64,000 nucleotides of DNA from Pseudevernia furfuracea (Eukaryota > Ascomycota > Lecanoromycetes > Lecanorales > Parmeliaceae), in assembly GCA_022315425.1 (NCBI GenBank), contig JAIUPT010000010.1, forward strand, positions 806,001 to 870,000, written 5' to 3'. The notes below the pieces were generated by a model that saw only the letters and a program-made list of their open reading frames with translations, ran no database searches and was not told the origin of the DNA. How positions within the stretch are numbered: the first letter of the stretch is position 1; the number at the start of each line of letters is the position of its first letter. The translations under genes were made by a program, and so were the position numbers. Below are positions 45,996-60,000 of the stretch, one piece after another.

Positions 45996-47450
45996 ATGAG
46001 TCGAAAAATAATAGATAGCGAAGCGTTTGAGAAACGCAAGAAGAAGACAACTAAGGTAATAGTAGTAGACTATACTGTCGATGAGAGAGAGAAGCGTCGT
46101 CGACGCGAGGGCGGAGAAGAAGGGGGACACGGGGACGTGACGAAAAGGATATCGTCGTCACTAACAAATAACAACGAACGAAGAGTAAGTCTACACGTAA
46201 AAAACGCGAAAAAACAGGCAACTGCGACTATTGCGACCCTAAAGACTATAGAAAACACGTCGTACGAGGATCTAAACGCGTCAATTTGAAAGGTGCTTCA
46301 GAGAAGTATAGATCAGACTAAAGTATACATATAGAAAGCTGACGGAGAACGTCAGAGAAAGAGTAAGAAACAGAGTTCACGAGAGGACTGCGATAGCTGA
46401 GAAAGTATTCTCACGCGAAATAGATTTTCAGTAGAAAGCTAAGCATAGAGAAACTCGTTCGAATCAGCAGCAAACGAAGCAACGGAGTCAGCCTCACGTC
46501 TAATATCGTTCGAGATCGAGAACACGAGAAAGAAGCGTTAGATCTTAATAGTCATACATAGAGAGAAGAAAAGAATAACAATAAAGAAGATAAAGAGCGA
46601 GAGAATTCTCGTCGTCTTCAAGAATAAATAGAAGCATATCTCGTCAGAGTAGATCGTTATAATGAATAGACTTCGAAGCGAAGATCTATTACTGCAGACG
46701 ACTACGTAAGAGATCAAAAAGACTCTCGAGAAAGACACGAGATAAGTGTTAGAGATATATAACTCGATAGTAGTAGTGAGAAAGTTCTTCTTAGTAATAA
46801 TTCACGAGATAAGAATTTCGAAATTCGATATAGACAATTAGACTGTTATCAAGAAAAGAATAGAGATAGAGAATCGAAGTCTGCACTCAGAACTCGAGAT
46901 AGTCAAGACACGATGATATCACGACGTTGACGCGATAGTAGAGAGAGAAAGAAAGCTATACTTCTCTCTGATACTGCACGTCGCGACGGCGGAGATGACT
47001 AACGATCTTATTAAAAAGCATCTAATCGAGACAAGTGAGATGAAGAGAGTGAAAAGATTTGATCAGATAATAACAGCTATACAGTGTTATAATTGTTAAA
47101 AACAGAGACATATGACTAAAGAGTGTTCAAACCCTACGCGCTGCGCAGAATACAGTCAAGATCATGACACACGCAGTCACCAGGAGAAGGCGTCAGGGAT
47201 GTTAAAGGCCTGCGCTGACTGCGGAAACACAGGTCACGCAGCGTACGAGAAGACCTGCTCAGTAAGAGTCAAAGAAGCTCAGAGAACGCGTCAGAGAATA
47301 ACGACTAAGCCCCTACTATATGAGTCGCTAAGAGAGAGATTATCTTCGACACTTCTAAAAAGGGATAACGAATTTATACTAATAAGCTCAAAGAAGAAGA
47401 GAAAGATAGTTTCAGAAATAATCGAGTTAAGAAAGACGTTAAAGACTTAG
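45996..47450 (+). pseudogene. LINE ORF1 (Gag-like, zinc knuckles), broken
   Basis: Open pieces at 45,996-46,289 (Arg/Lys/Glu-rich) and 47,112-47,450. The second has a CCHC-type cluster (CADCGNTGHAAYEKTC), preceded by a damaged knuckle (CSNPTRCAEYSQDHDTRSH). Tandem knuckles at the end of ORF1 are typical of Tad1/I-type LINEs. The two pieces are separated by about 800 bp with many stops. Confidence 0.7.
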
Positions 47451-47779
47451 AGAAGAAGTTAAAATGTGTAGAGAGACAAGCAGAGAGTAGAGAGATTAAC
47501 GATACGCTTTCAACTCTTTATTATCGCTGAAACGCTAAGACAGCAGACAATCGTAGCATCGAGTGCTTTCGAGAAGGTCACGCAATCTCCCCCTCAACAG
47601 AGGAGCCTTGTCAGCGAGATCTTCGTCTCTAGAGAGATAACGTATAACTCAACGTTGAAAGAGATAATAAGCGTTATACAGTTAGCACAGCAAGTAGAAG
47701 TAATCACAGATTAAGAAGATATAGAGATATCAAATAACGATAATCTATAAAGAATATCGCGACGCTGAGAATCTTATAG

Positions 47780-50700
47780 TATAATATAAGAAATAAACTG
47801 AGAACAATAACTGCCTTGCTAGCAGACGCAGGGATTCAAGATACTAACGTACTTGCGATTCAAGAATCAAGCTTCAACTCGCACATAGAATTCTCGTATA
47901 ATTCAGAGACTAATTAGTTTCATCTAACATATCGCTCGAGAAAGAATACGAGAGTATACTTTTATATTAATAAGAGACTAAACTCGAAGAACTAAGATGT
48001 GAAGTTCGTGACAAAGAATATAAGTACGCTGAGAATTCGACTCAGACAGAAAGAGAAAGCGAATCGAATCGAGAGACTCTTAATTTATAATATCTACAAT
48101 TCGAGTCCATCGCTATTCTCGACAGAGAATCTCTCTAGTCTATTATAGATTCTAGAGCTTCTGTAGAAGTCTAAGAAGTATCTCTTGCTCGAAGACTTCA
48201 ATCTATATTATTCTAGCTGAAATAACTCTAATAGATTCTCGTATTATAAAGAGGCGAACGATCTAATTGCAGTAACTGCAGAGAGAAGAATAAATCTAGT
48301 TTTATTAAAGAAAGTAGTAACGTGAAGATCTCGAGAATAAAAGAGTGCGATCGATCTAGTCTTTATTACTTTAGAGACAACGAAGATAATAGTTCGTTAT
48401 TAAGTAGAATCGAATCTATAGCATGACTCGAATTATCTCTTAATACTCACGAAGCTCGATCTGACAACGAAGAGCGTCTCGAAATAGCGACGTCGTACTT
48501 AAAAGATAACAAAATCAGAAGAGATAGCTAGAGAAGCTCAAGCATTAAACGCGACACTCTTATTAGACTCTCTAATAAATTCGAAGCAGATCGATAACTA
48601 TATTAGTCTACTTTATAAAGAACTTGATAAGATAATAAAGAATATAATATCGTGAACTAAGTCGTTAAAAAAAGATAAGTTATTTTGAGACGAAGAGTGC
48701 AGTCTAGTAATAAAGAAAACGAAGACTAAGATATCTCAATATCGAGTTAGTCGTAACGAGCACGCAGAGTATATATAAAGAGCGACACTCAAGAAGAGAG
48801 ATAAGATAATAAGTAAGATCAAGACTCTTCACTTTCGTAAGAAAATGTACGAGATGACGTAATCATTTAAAGAGATTTAGAGCATAGTCAGCTAGACGAG
48901 AAACGATAATATATGCTTTAAGCCCCTATCGAAGTTCTCGTCAATGAGAAGAATAGAAGAGAGCCTAGTTACTACGTTTAAAGAAAAAGTTAATGCTCTA
49001 AGAAAAACTTTCTTTCCTTCTTTTTCTTAGATAGATATCTTCGATATTCTAAAAGTAATCTATTCTTCTTCGTTGTTAATAAATAATTAGATCACGAAGA
49101 AAGAGATACGTAAGACTATCTTTAGATCAAAATCAGATAAAGCTTCAGAGGTAGATGATCTGTCAAATCGCTTTTTAAGACTAGTTACAGAGAAGCTGCT
49201 CTTCAAGTTTAGACACTTATTTCAGACATGCGTAGACGTGAACTATTATTCTAAGGAGTTTCGTAAGACTAATATTATTATGTTAAGAAAGTCAAAGAAG
49301 GAGAACTACTTCGAATCGAAGTCGTATAGATCAATAACACTCTTAAGTACACTGAGAAAGACACTAAAGATAGTAATTGCGCGCAGACTTAGTGACTGCG
49401 CAGAAGATAATGATCTTCTTTCGTTAAAATAGATAAAAGTTAAAAGAAAGAGATCTACGAAGACAGCTTTAAAAACGATAATAGATATAGTGCACACAGT
49501 CTAAAATTGTAAGAAGAACAAAGTTGTTAGTCTTCTCTTACTAGATATGACAGAGACTTTCGATAACGTCTTTTATCATCGTCTGCTTCACAATCTTAGA
49601 TAGAAGAGGATTTCGAAGCTAATTATAAACTAAATAAGAAGCTTTCTTACTAACAGAGAAACCTCTCTCACTCTAGAAAGAATAACAAGCAGACTGAAGT
49701 CTACAGAGACGGGGATCTCACAGGGATCTTCGATGTCGTCTATTCTTTTTCTATTCTTCAACGCTTTCTTGATTGAGAGATGTGCGAAGATCAAGTTGAA
49801 ACTACAAGTAAAAGAATTCGTTGACGATATTTATCTGCTAACATATGAAAAGAGCACTGAGGCAAACTGCGAGACTCTTAAAAAAGTATACGAAATCTAT
49901 TTATAATGAGTAGGGACTTATGAAGCGACGTTCGCGTCAAAGAAATACGAGCTAATTTATCTGATAAGAAGTTCAGAGAAGTTCAATATGAGAATTAACG
50001 TCGATCTAGACTCTATAACGACAAAGTCAAAGACTAGTATTCGCGTGTTAGAATTACAGATCGACGACAAACTTCGTTGAGAATCTCATATTAGAGAAGT
50101 CAAGATCAAGATAAAATCGTAATGCAGAGCACTATCAATAACTGCAGTCTCAATATGAGACGTCACATTAAACAAAGCAAGATAAGTATATAACTCTATT
50201 ATACGATCAGCGATAACATACGCAGCAGCAACGTAACACACATTACGAGATCTTCGAGATAATAAGCGATCTCACGTTAAGACTCTAGAGACTATATAGA
50301 ATAAATATCTGCGAAGAGTAATCGAGATATATAAAGTTATTAATAAGAGAGTCGTCGAAGCGAAGATAGAGATTTCCTCTCTTTAGATTACGATAAATCA
50401 AGTAATACTTCGAAATCAAGCACTTAAAGATAGTTATCTCGTTACGAAGCTAGAAAATACGAGAATTCGAAGAAAGCTAAGAAAGAAACGAGATAAAAGA
50501 CGAGTAATTCTTCAAATCTTAGTAAAAGATAAAGAAGAGTGAGCTCTAAGAACGCTTCGACTCGAAAATTAAGACTCTCTATAAATATCTAACGAAGAAA
50601 GAATATCAAGAAGAACTAGAGACCTTATTAAAGACTAATAAAAAGCAGTCTAAGAAGCAGTGTGAGCTTAGTATCAGACTGAGATTTCAGAAGAACGACG

Positions 50701-51000
50701 CAGTCTCGCACAAAGAGAAGATCTATAATCAAATAAAAGATCTCTTTATGAAGATCTAGTAAAAGCAGAGAGCTTCGCTTTAACTCAGCTACGAATAGAG
50801 AAGATTAATCTAACACACTTTTTATATATATATAAAGTTTCTAAAATACTCTCTTTCGTATACGAGTGTGACTAAAGAAAATAGAATATTAGACACGTTC
50901 TTCTATTCTGTTCAAGGCTGGAAAGCGAGAGACAAACTCTTCTAAAGAAGACTAAGACAGCTAATCTAAGAGAGATGTTAACAATCTCGCGAGGGGCAAA
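47780..51000 (+). pseudogene. LINE ORF2 (endonuclease and reverse transcriptase), broken
   Basis: The endonuclease start reads NVLAIQESSFNS (about 47,850), followed by LVLLKKVVT and SAIDLVFITLETTK (about 48,345). The RT contains NIIMLRKSKKENYFESKSYR and SITLLSTLRKTLKIVIARRL (about 49,270-49,390), GISQGSSMSSILFLFFNAF (about 49,710) and the Asp box FVDDIYLL (about 49,819). Stops are dense. The final 250 bp to 51,303 read no conserved domain. Confidence 0.8.
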
Positions 51001-51371
51001 GGCCGCAGCGCGATGACTGATCTCGATTGACCTTTTAGAATAGTTCTCGCTGACTAAGAAGCAGTTATATAACAGGCAATAATAGAAGCAGCAACAAGTA
51101 CTTCAAGAAGATATACGAATTCGTACGAATAGACTAGAGAACGCAGTGTGATAGAAAGACTATGCGACAAGAAGATGCGATAAGAAAGAATAGCGAGAGT
51201 TTTTACCCTGTTTCGACTAGTCGAAGAAAGATTTCTCTTATAATATAGTCTAAGCAGTAGCTCGTAATTACTCTTCGTAGCTTGAGTAGACACGAGTATA
51301 AAATCAAATCAAATCAAAGTTCTTAAATAATATATTATCGTTAAACGTCTTAAATAATAGACGACGTTCTA

Positions 51372-52572
51372 TAGATCGAGAATCAAAGACGATTTATAAT
51401 TAAATATTTATTGTTAGTCTGTTATTAGTATATATAAAAGAATAAGACAGGGCTGAGCTAAAAAAACCTTATATTTGTATGTGCAGCGGGCTGTAGCCAA
51501 TGTAAACCTCGACAGATCTACGCTTTTTGATTAGACCCGCTTTGTTAGCCCGCTAGATCTCCCGAGCGCCCTCATCAAAAAATTTGATGAGACCTTTTCG
51601 CAACTTCAATTATTTTATGCCCTCTGCATATAATTTCTTCAAACTTTCATCAATTATAGAATTCAACTTGCGCATTCCAACGCTGCAAAAATTATCAAAT
51701 TTGGTCTATTATTGATAAAGTAAAGTAGAATTCAAATATCGCTGCCCGATCGCTTACTTCTTGACGAATGCGCGGCCTCGAAAAAATTTGTGCGTACAAG
51801 TCTTATATTTTGAATAACTTTTTACTTTTCTATTACTTTTTTGAGATTTTTTTTTTAATTGTGAAGACTTATTTGCGCTATTCAGAGAATCAAGAATTTT
51901 TGAAATCGATCTTATAGTTATTAATAGATTGTAAGTTGAAGATTTTTAGCGTTGACGAACTAGATGTTCGATATATATTTTAGTAGTGAAATTTTTTCAT
52001 GTAGTGATAAAATAATAAAACGATTAAATTTGTAAATTTGTAAATTGTAGAATTCGAATCCGAGCTGCGTCAAAAAAAAATACAAAAAATAAAATAAATA
52101 AATTAAATTAAATCGTAAATCGTATTATAATAATCTTAAAAAAAATAGTAGAAAAAAAGCTATTTAAAATATTAATCAAATTTAATATTTTCTAAAAGAG
52201 TTTTTTCTTTTTTTTACGACTTAAGTCTTAAGTTAATTTAGATTAATTTTAATATCGTATCACGAATTTAATTCGTGAGCCTATACTTGTATAATACTTT
52301 TATTAGATATATATAAGACAGACTAGGATTATGTAGCAATGTAAACTTAGCGAAGATATATATATTGCGTATAACATATCTAATAGTAAGACTAATTCTT
52401 AAGAAAGGAAAATGAGAAACTTCGAGGCATGACCCTCTTAAGCTTCTCACGCCAAGAATCCGCTTGACATGCGTATGTCAAGCGATTCGGTTACGCTCGG
52501 CAACTCTCGAGCTCATACGACAGCTGTCCTCTAGATCGAGAATCAAAGTCGATTTTTAATTAAATATTTATT
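51372..52572. other. Unclassified insertion between 41-bp direct repeats
   Basis: The 41-bp segment at 51,372-51,412 recurs at 52,532-52,572 with two A/T differences. The intervening 1.1 kb differs from its surroundings: CpG and CpC survive at 51,450-51,560 and 52,430-52,530. It has long A and T runs and palindromes: CTCATCAAA-aaa-TTTGATGAG at about 51,570, CACGAATT-t-AATTCGTG at about 52,260 and CGCTTGACAT-gcgt-ATGTCAAGCG at about 52,462. A motif with tatataagacag and aatgtaaac occurs near both 51,435-51,515 and 52,308-52,350. No protein was recognised. Confidence 0.5.
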
Positions 52573-53062
52573 AATAAAAGTCTATCGTTTATGAGAAGAT
52601 TAAAAAGTTTATACTCTTTTCGCTCTTTTTAATAATTCAATTTTATTATCAAAATACGAGTATCGACGACGACTTAATTGAATTTTGATCTTAATTTATA
52701 AAGAATAATTAATAACGAGAAGAATAAAGAGAAGAGAAGACGTTAAATCGAGACTTTAAAGATTATAAATACTTGAGATAATTAGCGATCTCGTTTATAA
52801 AAGAAGAATAAAGAATTAATTAAATTAAAAATAAAAACAAAGTCGTCTTACTCTTTTATCGTTTAAAAAATGTTATTAATATCGACTCGTATAGTAAAGA
52901 AAAGAAAGTTATATTATATAAACTTAATATTAAATGCTTCTAAGAGAGCGAAAAGATTATATTAAATATCGAGATTTGAAAGCATTAATTGAGCGATAAT
53001 CTTTTTTTATATATTATATTAGCTACTTAAAATAATAGAGCTCGCGAGTATATTATATCGCT

Positions 53063-53275
53063 TAAGCTATTACGAGCGTACTTCGTATTTCTTGATAACA
53101 TCTATCTATATTAATATTTCTTTATTAATATACTATTTCTTTTAGACTTAACGTATCTTAATAGATTCACTTAGTTATATATATATAATCTTTTCTCTTA
53201 GTATATAGTTGTTCTATATTTAGTTATCTTATTTAAAATATCTATATAATATGACTCTATATTAATTCTAATATT
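53063..53275 (-). repeat. ~200-bp interspersed repeat, copy 1 (strongly mutated)
   Basis: Aligns along its length with copy 2 at 56,512-56,712, starting attacgagcgtac and ending near ctctatatta. It has far more T and A at C/G positions of copy 2. Boundaries are approximate. Confidence 0.7.
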
Positions 53276-53899
53276 ACAATTAGATCACTCTTATTTTATT
53301 CGTGATAGCAATCGAATTCAAAGAAGTTAATTAATAGAAGCTTTGTTAAGAACTTAGTATTAACAAGATATCGTATTTCTAAATTAGTTTATTATATAGA
53401 TAAAACGTTTTTAAGACGAAAAACGATTTCGTAAATAGTTAGAGAATAAAAAATAGTTAAAATATTCATAAGATTAACGAATTAAAAAGAAATCATCAAA
53501 ATCAATTATTATAAAAAAAAAATTAATTACATATTCAAATCGAGTTCTAAACGTCTCATTTTAAGAATAAAACATTTTAATATAAGAGATTTAAACGACG
53601 CTTAATTCGATTAATAAACGTCTTTATACTATTCTTCGTAAGAAAATCTTTTTTAAGATTAATACTTCTTCTCTACTCGTAAATTCTATCTCGTCTGAGC
53701 TTCACATTTGAATTTGTTAATAAATTATCTCGTTAAAATAACATCTTTATAAAGAACACATTTTAAAGTATTCACATTCTTTGTTAGATATTAAACGATT
53801 AGTAAATAAAAATGTTATATAAGAAACGAAGAAAATCGAATTCTCGTAGCTTCTTAACACTTTTTCTTTCAATATTAAAATAAAAGTGAAAACACTTTA

Positions 53900-56800
53900 A
53901 TCTTTTTTAATACTTTCTGTTTAATTGTTATCTTACTTTACGAAGTAACTTAATCGTTCTCTTCTTTCTTTCTTCTCTTTTTAACGAAATTATTTAATAT
54001 AATAAAGAACGTTATTCAAGATTACGAAACTCTTAATAAGATAAGAAAATAATATAAGAGTAGACGTATTTTAGTGATACTCGAGCAGAACAATAATAGA
54101 GACATTATAGACGTCTGATAAATATTTAATATCAACTAGTTATAATTATAAACTTAAAATCGATTAATCGAGATCATGAAAATGTTAAAAGATCTTCGCT
54201 TTTAATAAGATTAATATCTTTATATAGTCGTCAAGTACGAGATTATAAGTGAAAAGAATTTCGATTTAAAACGCGAACGAAATCTTCTTAAGAACGATGT
54301 TATTCGTCTCGAAGACAATCTCATAAAGTGTTATAATATTATTCGCGACTATAAGAGAAAATATTTAGACGCATTATAGTAATAACTTAACTTTTTTAAT
54401 TAGACTGTTAAGCGAGCTAAGTCTAAATTTATTTCTTTCGTTAAAGTTTCTTTTATAACATATAAAAAGAATAAAATCACTCGTATATTAGACTTAGCGA
54501 TATTTATAAATAACGACGATTCTACTTAAGACGTCTAATTCAATGTTATATTAAATAAACTTATAATTAACGTAGATAATTATTTAATTAAGCGATCTCG
54601 AATTATTTATATAATTAATTATATCGAAAATAAGATAACGAAGATAGTAATACTACGTCGTTAACTCGAGTTATTTAATCTTTACTTGATAGTTAAAGAC
54701 GTTATAAATAATCTCGCGAACGTCTATAAGAATATTGATTGTATCGAAAACGTAATATAAGAATATAACTTTCTGAAGTAAAACTTAGCGTAGTCTTTTC
54801 GTGATTTCTACTTAGATTTAAAATTATTAAACGAAGAACTCGCTTATAATAAGACTTATTTAATGTATAATCTCTTAAAGAAATTGAATTCTAAACTTTA
54901 TATTAAATTTAGTGATGTTAATAATCTTAATAAATAATTTGTCTCACTTATAGTAATAAGAGACTATCTAATTAAGACGAATAACGCTATACGTGTCAAG
55001 GAACTTAATAAACAGATAAAGACTTTAAAGAAGATTTAAATATCTCGCTTCGATCTTTTTTTAATTTATATCGTCTTAGTAAGACGTATTACTCTCGTTA
55101 TTACGTCGACTATATTAGTTATTTTTATTAATAAGATATCTTTCGTCTCTGTTGTTAAGATTAAGAAAAAATATATATGCTTTTAATATAAACGTTTAAA
55201 TTATTAAAAGAAGAACTACTTAAATAAGCAAATTTATATAAAAAAAAAGGGATCACACTAAACGTTAAAATACACGTTATAAACGCTTACGATATTAAGA
55301 ATCTTATTAACGACGACGAGAAGTATTACGATATTAATTCTTTCGACTCGAGAAACGTCTAGTCTCTTTTAAAGATACGAAAAGAAGTAACGACAAAGTG
55401 TGTCTAATGAATACTCTTAACGATTCATTAATACGTCGTTAATTTCGAATAGTGACTACATTATTCTCATAGAATAAGAAATGCGTTTTTAAAGATACTC
55501 TAATTAACAGCGACTGCACTAAAGTTAATATCGTTCTTAATAAGTCTCGCGTGACTTAAATATATAAAGAATTAAAACTCGAAGTAATCTCGTTATTTAT
55601 ATTTATATTATTGCGAGACTATAACGAAAAACTATTTAAAAGATTAATCACACATTGTCTTCTTTTTAAACTAAACGTTAATGATCATAAAGAAGAAATC
55701 TGTTTAATGTTAATCGCTCTTATATAATACGACTTGATATTAAGTAAATTATGAATAAACAAGCATAAAGTCTTATTAAATATATTAAAGAATAAGATTT
55801 TATTCGTGCTCGATTATTACGAGCACGATAAAAATCAAACGTTATTATTAGAAGATTTATTCTTCTTGTCTATATCAAGTTCATTAAGTTCATTAATATT
55901 TTTTTGATTTACTCTTAAGCGATCTTCGACTTCTATATGCGAAGACGAGAATTATAAAATCGTCTTTAAATTATTATTTTCTTTTAAATAGTCTTTTAGA
56001 TCACGAAGAATTTCTAGTTTAAGAATTATTAAGAAATAGCAAATCTCGACGTTAAATACACTCGATATTATAGAAATCGAAGCATTCGCATTTTATATGC
56101 TGACGATTAATAAGACGAATAAGTTATTTAGTATAATATCAAGCGAGATTTATAACTTTATATCGTTATCGATTGTTCGAAACTCGCGAATATTAATTAA
56201 TAAATTATGTTTATATAATTTCAAACTTAAATATAAGAAATGTTATAATTTTATATTATCGTTTAAGTTAATAATATAAAGAAATTAACTCTCGAGAACG
56301 TCAAAAAGAAGTTATTAAAGAAATATTATAACTTCTTAAACGTATTCGATAGATCTAAGATAGACGAATTGTCTTCTTATCGAGAATATAATTATAAATT
56401 AAAATTTATAGACGAGACTAATAAGATAAAATTTTCTCACAGTCGCATTTATTTTATTTCGAGCTCAAAGTTGAAATAGATTAAGAAGTATTTGAATAAG
56501 CATTTAAAGAATATTACGAGCGTACCTCGCATCCCTTGATGACATCTACCTGTGTTAGCATTCCTTTGTTGACACACTATCCCTTTTAGACTTAGCGTGC
56601 CTTGGCAGATTCACTCAGCCATACATATATGACCCTCTCTCCCAGTACATAGTTGTTCTGTATCTAGTTGTCTTATTTAAAACATCTACATGATATGACT
56701 CTGTACTAATCCTTTAAAGAAAGACTTTATAGTTCTCAGTTAAGCATTATTTGTCTTTCTTATATTATTCGCTGAGAAGTTAAATAATAATCTACGATTT

Positions 56801-57041
56801 TATATCGATTATAAAAGACTTAATCAAATAATTAAAAGAAATCGTTATCTTATTTCTCTTATAGACGAAGTTCTAATTAGAATTTAAGATTATAAATATA
56901 TAATACGTCTAAATATTATAGTAATATTTAATAAACTTCGAATATATTCGAATAGCGAAGATTTTATTACGTTTATTACGTCTCTTAAAACATATAAGTA
57001 TCGAATATTATTATTCGAACTAATTAATGAGTTCGTTAATT
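53900..57041 (+). pseudogene. Second gypsy element: gag, protease and first part of RT
   Basis: A Gag-like stretch at about 53,990-55,250 ends in a damaged zinc knuckle (about 55,160-55,230). A protease-like DS.CTKVNIVLNKS region lies near 55,510. From 56,745 the RT reads RFYIDYKRLNQIIKRNRYLI, then SLIDEVLIRI and ITSLKTYKYRILLFELINEF, after which LINE copy B interrupts. Nearly every line of sequence has stops. A 201-bp repeat (copy 2) interrupts the region before RT. Confidence 0.65.
56512..56712 (-). repeat. ~200-bp interspersed repeat, copy 2
   Basis: 201 bp flanked by the 9-bp direct repeat TTTAAAGAA (56,503-56,511 and 56,713-56,721). It is the reverse complement of the family seen at 61,548-61,742, and is much less mutated than the DNA around it. 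Confidence 0.85.
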
Positions 57042-57057
57042 AATAATAATATATGAA
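57042..57057. repeat. Target-site duplication (left) of LINE copy B
   Basis: The 16-bp sequence aataataatatatgaa precedes LINE copy B and recurs after it at 60,562-60,577. Confidence 0.85.
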
Positions 57058-60000
57058 ATGACTGCCTTGCTAGCAGACGCAGGGATTCAAGATACTAACG
57101 TACTTGCGATTCAAGAACCAAGCTTCAACTCGCACACAGGATCCTCGTACAACTCAGGGACTAGTTAGTTTCACCTAGCACACCGCTCGAAAAAGGATAC
57201 GAGAGTGTGCTTCTATATCAATAAGAGACTGGACTCGAAGAATTGAGATGTGAAGTTCGTGACAAAGAATATAAGTACGTTGAGAATTCGACTCAGACAG
57301 GGAGAGCAAGCGAATCGAATCGAGAGACTCTCAATTTATAATATCTACAATTCGAGCTCATCGCTATCCTCGGTAGAGAACCTCTCTAGTCTATCACAGA
57401 TTCTAGAGCTTCTATAGAAGTCTGAGAAGTATCTCTTGCTCGAGAACTTCAATCTATATTATTCTAGCTGAAATAACTCTAACAGATTCTCGTATCATAA
57501 AGAGGCGAACGATCTGATTGCAGTAACTGCAGAGAGAAGAATAAATCTAGTTCTATTAAAGAGAGTAGTAACGTGAAGATCTCGAGAATAGAAGAGTGCG
57601 ATCGATCTAGTCTTTATTACTTTAGGGGCAACGAAGATAATAGTTCGTTATCAAGTAGAATCGAATCTGTAGCATGACTCGAATTATCTCTTAATACTTA
57701 CGAAGCTCGATCTGATAACGAAGAGCGTCTCGAAATAGCGACGTCGTGCTTGAAAGATAACAAAATCAGAAGAGATAGCTAGAGAAGCTCAAGCACTAGA
57801 CGCGACACTCTTATTAGACTCCTTAACAAATTCGAAGCAGATCGATAACTATGTTAGTCTGCTCTATAGAGAACTTAATAAGATAGTGAAGAACATAGTA
57901 TCGTGAACTAAGTCGTTAAAGAAAGATAAGTTATTTTAAGACGAAGAGTGCAGTCTAGCAACAAAGAAAGCGAAGACTAAGATATTTCGATATCGAGTTA
58001 GTCGTAGCGAGCACGCAGAGTATACATAAAGAGCGACACTTAAGAAGAGAGATAAGATAATAAGCAAGATTAAGACTCTTCACTTTCGCAGAGAAGTATA
58101 CGAGATAACGCAATCACCTAGAGAGATCTAAGACATAGTTAGCTGAGCGAGAAACGATAGCATATGCTTTAAGTCTCTATCGAAGTTCTCGTCAATAAGA
58201 AGAATAGAAAAGAGTCTAGTCACTACGTTTAAAGAAAAAGTTAATGCTCTAAGAAAGACTTTCTTTCCTTCTCTCTCTTAAATAGATATCTTTGATATTC
58301 TAGAAGCAGTCTATTCTTCTTCGCTGTTAATAAATAGTTAGATCACGAAAAAAGAGATACGCAAGACTATCTTTAGATCAAAATCAGACAAAGCTTTAGA
58401 GATAGATGATCTATCAAATCGCTTTCTAAGACTAGTTATAGAGAAGCTGCTCTTCAAGTTTAGACACTTATTTCAGATATGCGTAGACGTGGATTATCAC
58501 TCTAAGAAGTTTCGTAAGACTAATATTATTATATTAAGAAAGTCAAAGAAGAAGAACTACTTCGAATCGAAGTCGTATAGATCAATAACACTCTTAAGTA
58601 CACTGAAAAAGGCACTAAAGATAGTAATTGCGCGTAGACTTAATAACTGCGCAGAAGATAATGATCTTCTTTCGTTAAAATAAATAAGAGTTAAAAGAAA
58701 GAGATTTACGAAGACAGTTCTGAAAACGATAATAGATGCAATACACACAGTCTAGGATTGCGAGAAGAATAAAGTTGTTAGTCTTCTCTCATTAGATATA
58801 ATAAAGACTTTCGATAACGTCTCTTATTATCGTCTGCTTCACAATCTTAGATAAAAGAAGATTTCGAAGTTAATTGTGAATTAAATAAGAAGCTTTCTTA
58901 CTAACAGAGAAACCTCTCTCACTCTAGAAAGAATAACAAGCAGACTGAAGCCTACAGAGACGAAGATTCCATAGGGATCTTCGATGTCGTCTATTCTTTT
59001 TTTATTCTTCAACGCTCTCTTAATTAAGAGATGTGCGAAGACCAAGTTGAAACTGCAAGTAAAAGAATTCGTTAACGATATTCATCTGCTGATATATGAG
59101 AAGAGCACTGAGACAAACTACGAGACTCTTAAAAAAGCACACGAAATCTGTCTACAATGAGTAGGAACTCATAAAGCGACGTTCGCGTCAAAGAAATACG
59201 AGCTAATTTATCTAATAAGGAGTTCAGAGAAGTTCAATATGAGAGTCAGCGTCGACCTAGACTCTGTAACGATAAAGTCAAAGATTAATATTCGCGTGCT
59301 AGAACTATAGATCGACGATAAACTTCGTTGAGAATCTCATATTAGAGAAGTCAAGACTAAGATGAAATCGCAATGCAGAGCACTATCAATAACTGCAGTC
59401 TCAACATGAAACGTTATATTAAACAAAGTAAGACAAGTGTATAGCTCTGTCGTACGATCAACGATAATATACGTAGCAGCAACGTGACACACATTACGAG
59501 ATTTTCGAGATAATAAGCGATCTCACGTTAAGATTTTAGAGACTATATAGAATGGATGTCTGCGAAGAGTAGTCGAGATATACAAAGTTATTAATAAGAG
59601 AGTCGTCGAAGCGAAGATAGAGATTCTCTCTCTTTAGATCACGATAAATCAAGCAGTACTTCGAAATCAAGCACTTAGAGATAATCACCTCGTTACGAAG
59701 CTAGGAAATGCGAGAATTCGAAGAAAGCTAAGAGAGAAACGAGATAAAAGACGAGTAGTTCTTTAGATCTCAACAGAAGATAAAGAAGAGTGAGCTCTAA
59801 GAACGCTTCAACTCGAAAATTAAAATTTTTTGTAAATATCTGACGGAGAAAGAATATTAAGAAGAGCTAAAGACCTTGTTGAAGACTAATAGAAAGCAGT
59901 CTGAGAAGCAGTGTGAGCTTAGTATCAGACTGAGATTTCAGAAGAACGACGCAGCCTCGCACAAAGAGGAGATCTATGATCAAATAAAAGATCTCTTTAT

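Larger units (their letters stand above)
45719..51320 (+). mobile_element. Tad1-like non-LTR retrotransposon (LINE), copy A, mutated
   Basis: A two-ORF LINE remnant: a basic Gag-like ORF1 with zinc knuckles, then ORF2 with endonuclease and RT. It ends at about 51,290-51,320 in a short AAATC-type tandem tail. The region from about 47,808 to 51,305 is repeated at 57,058-60,561 (copy B) with many C/T and G/A differences. The 5' end is not defined and may lie left of the copia element, at 33,591-33,780. Family placement is from domain layout. Confidence 0.8.

Noticed and set aside
49306..49497. Minus-strand ORF in LINE copy A, repeated at 58,557-58,748 in copy B
   Set aside because: It is the antisense shadow of the conserved RT segment and is shared only because the two LINE copies are homologous.
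51054..51293. 79-residue minus-strand ORF near the LINE 3' end (also 60,305-60,544)
   Set aside because: Present in both LINE copies as part of the 3' region. Its conservation is that of the repeat, and nothing marks it as a gene.
52040..52075. tRNA-like B-box (attcgaatccgagc)
   Set aside because: No A-box, acceptor stem or cloverleaf can be built around it.
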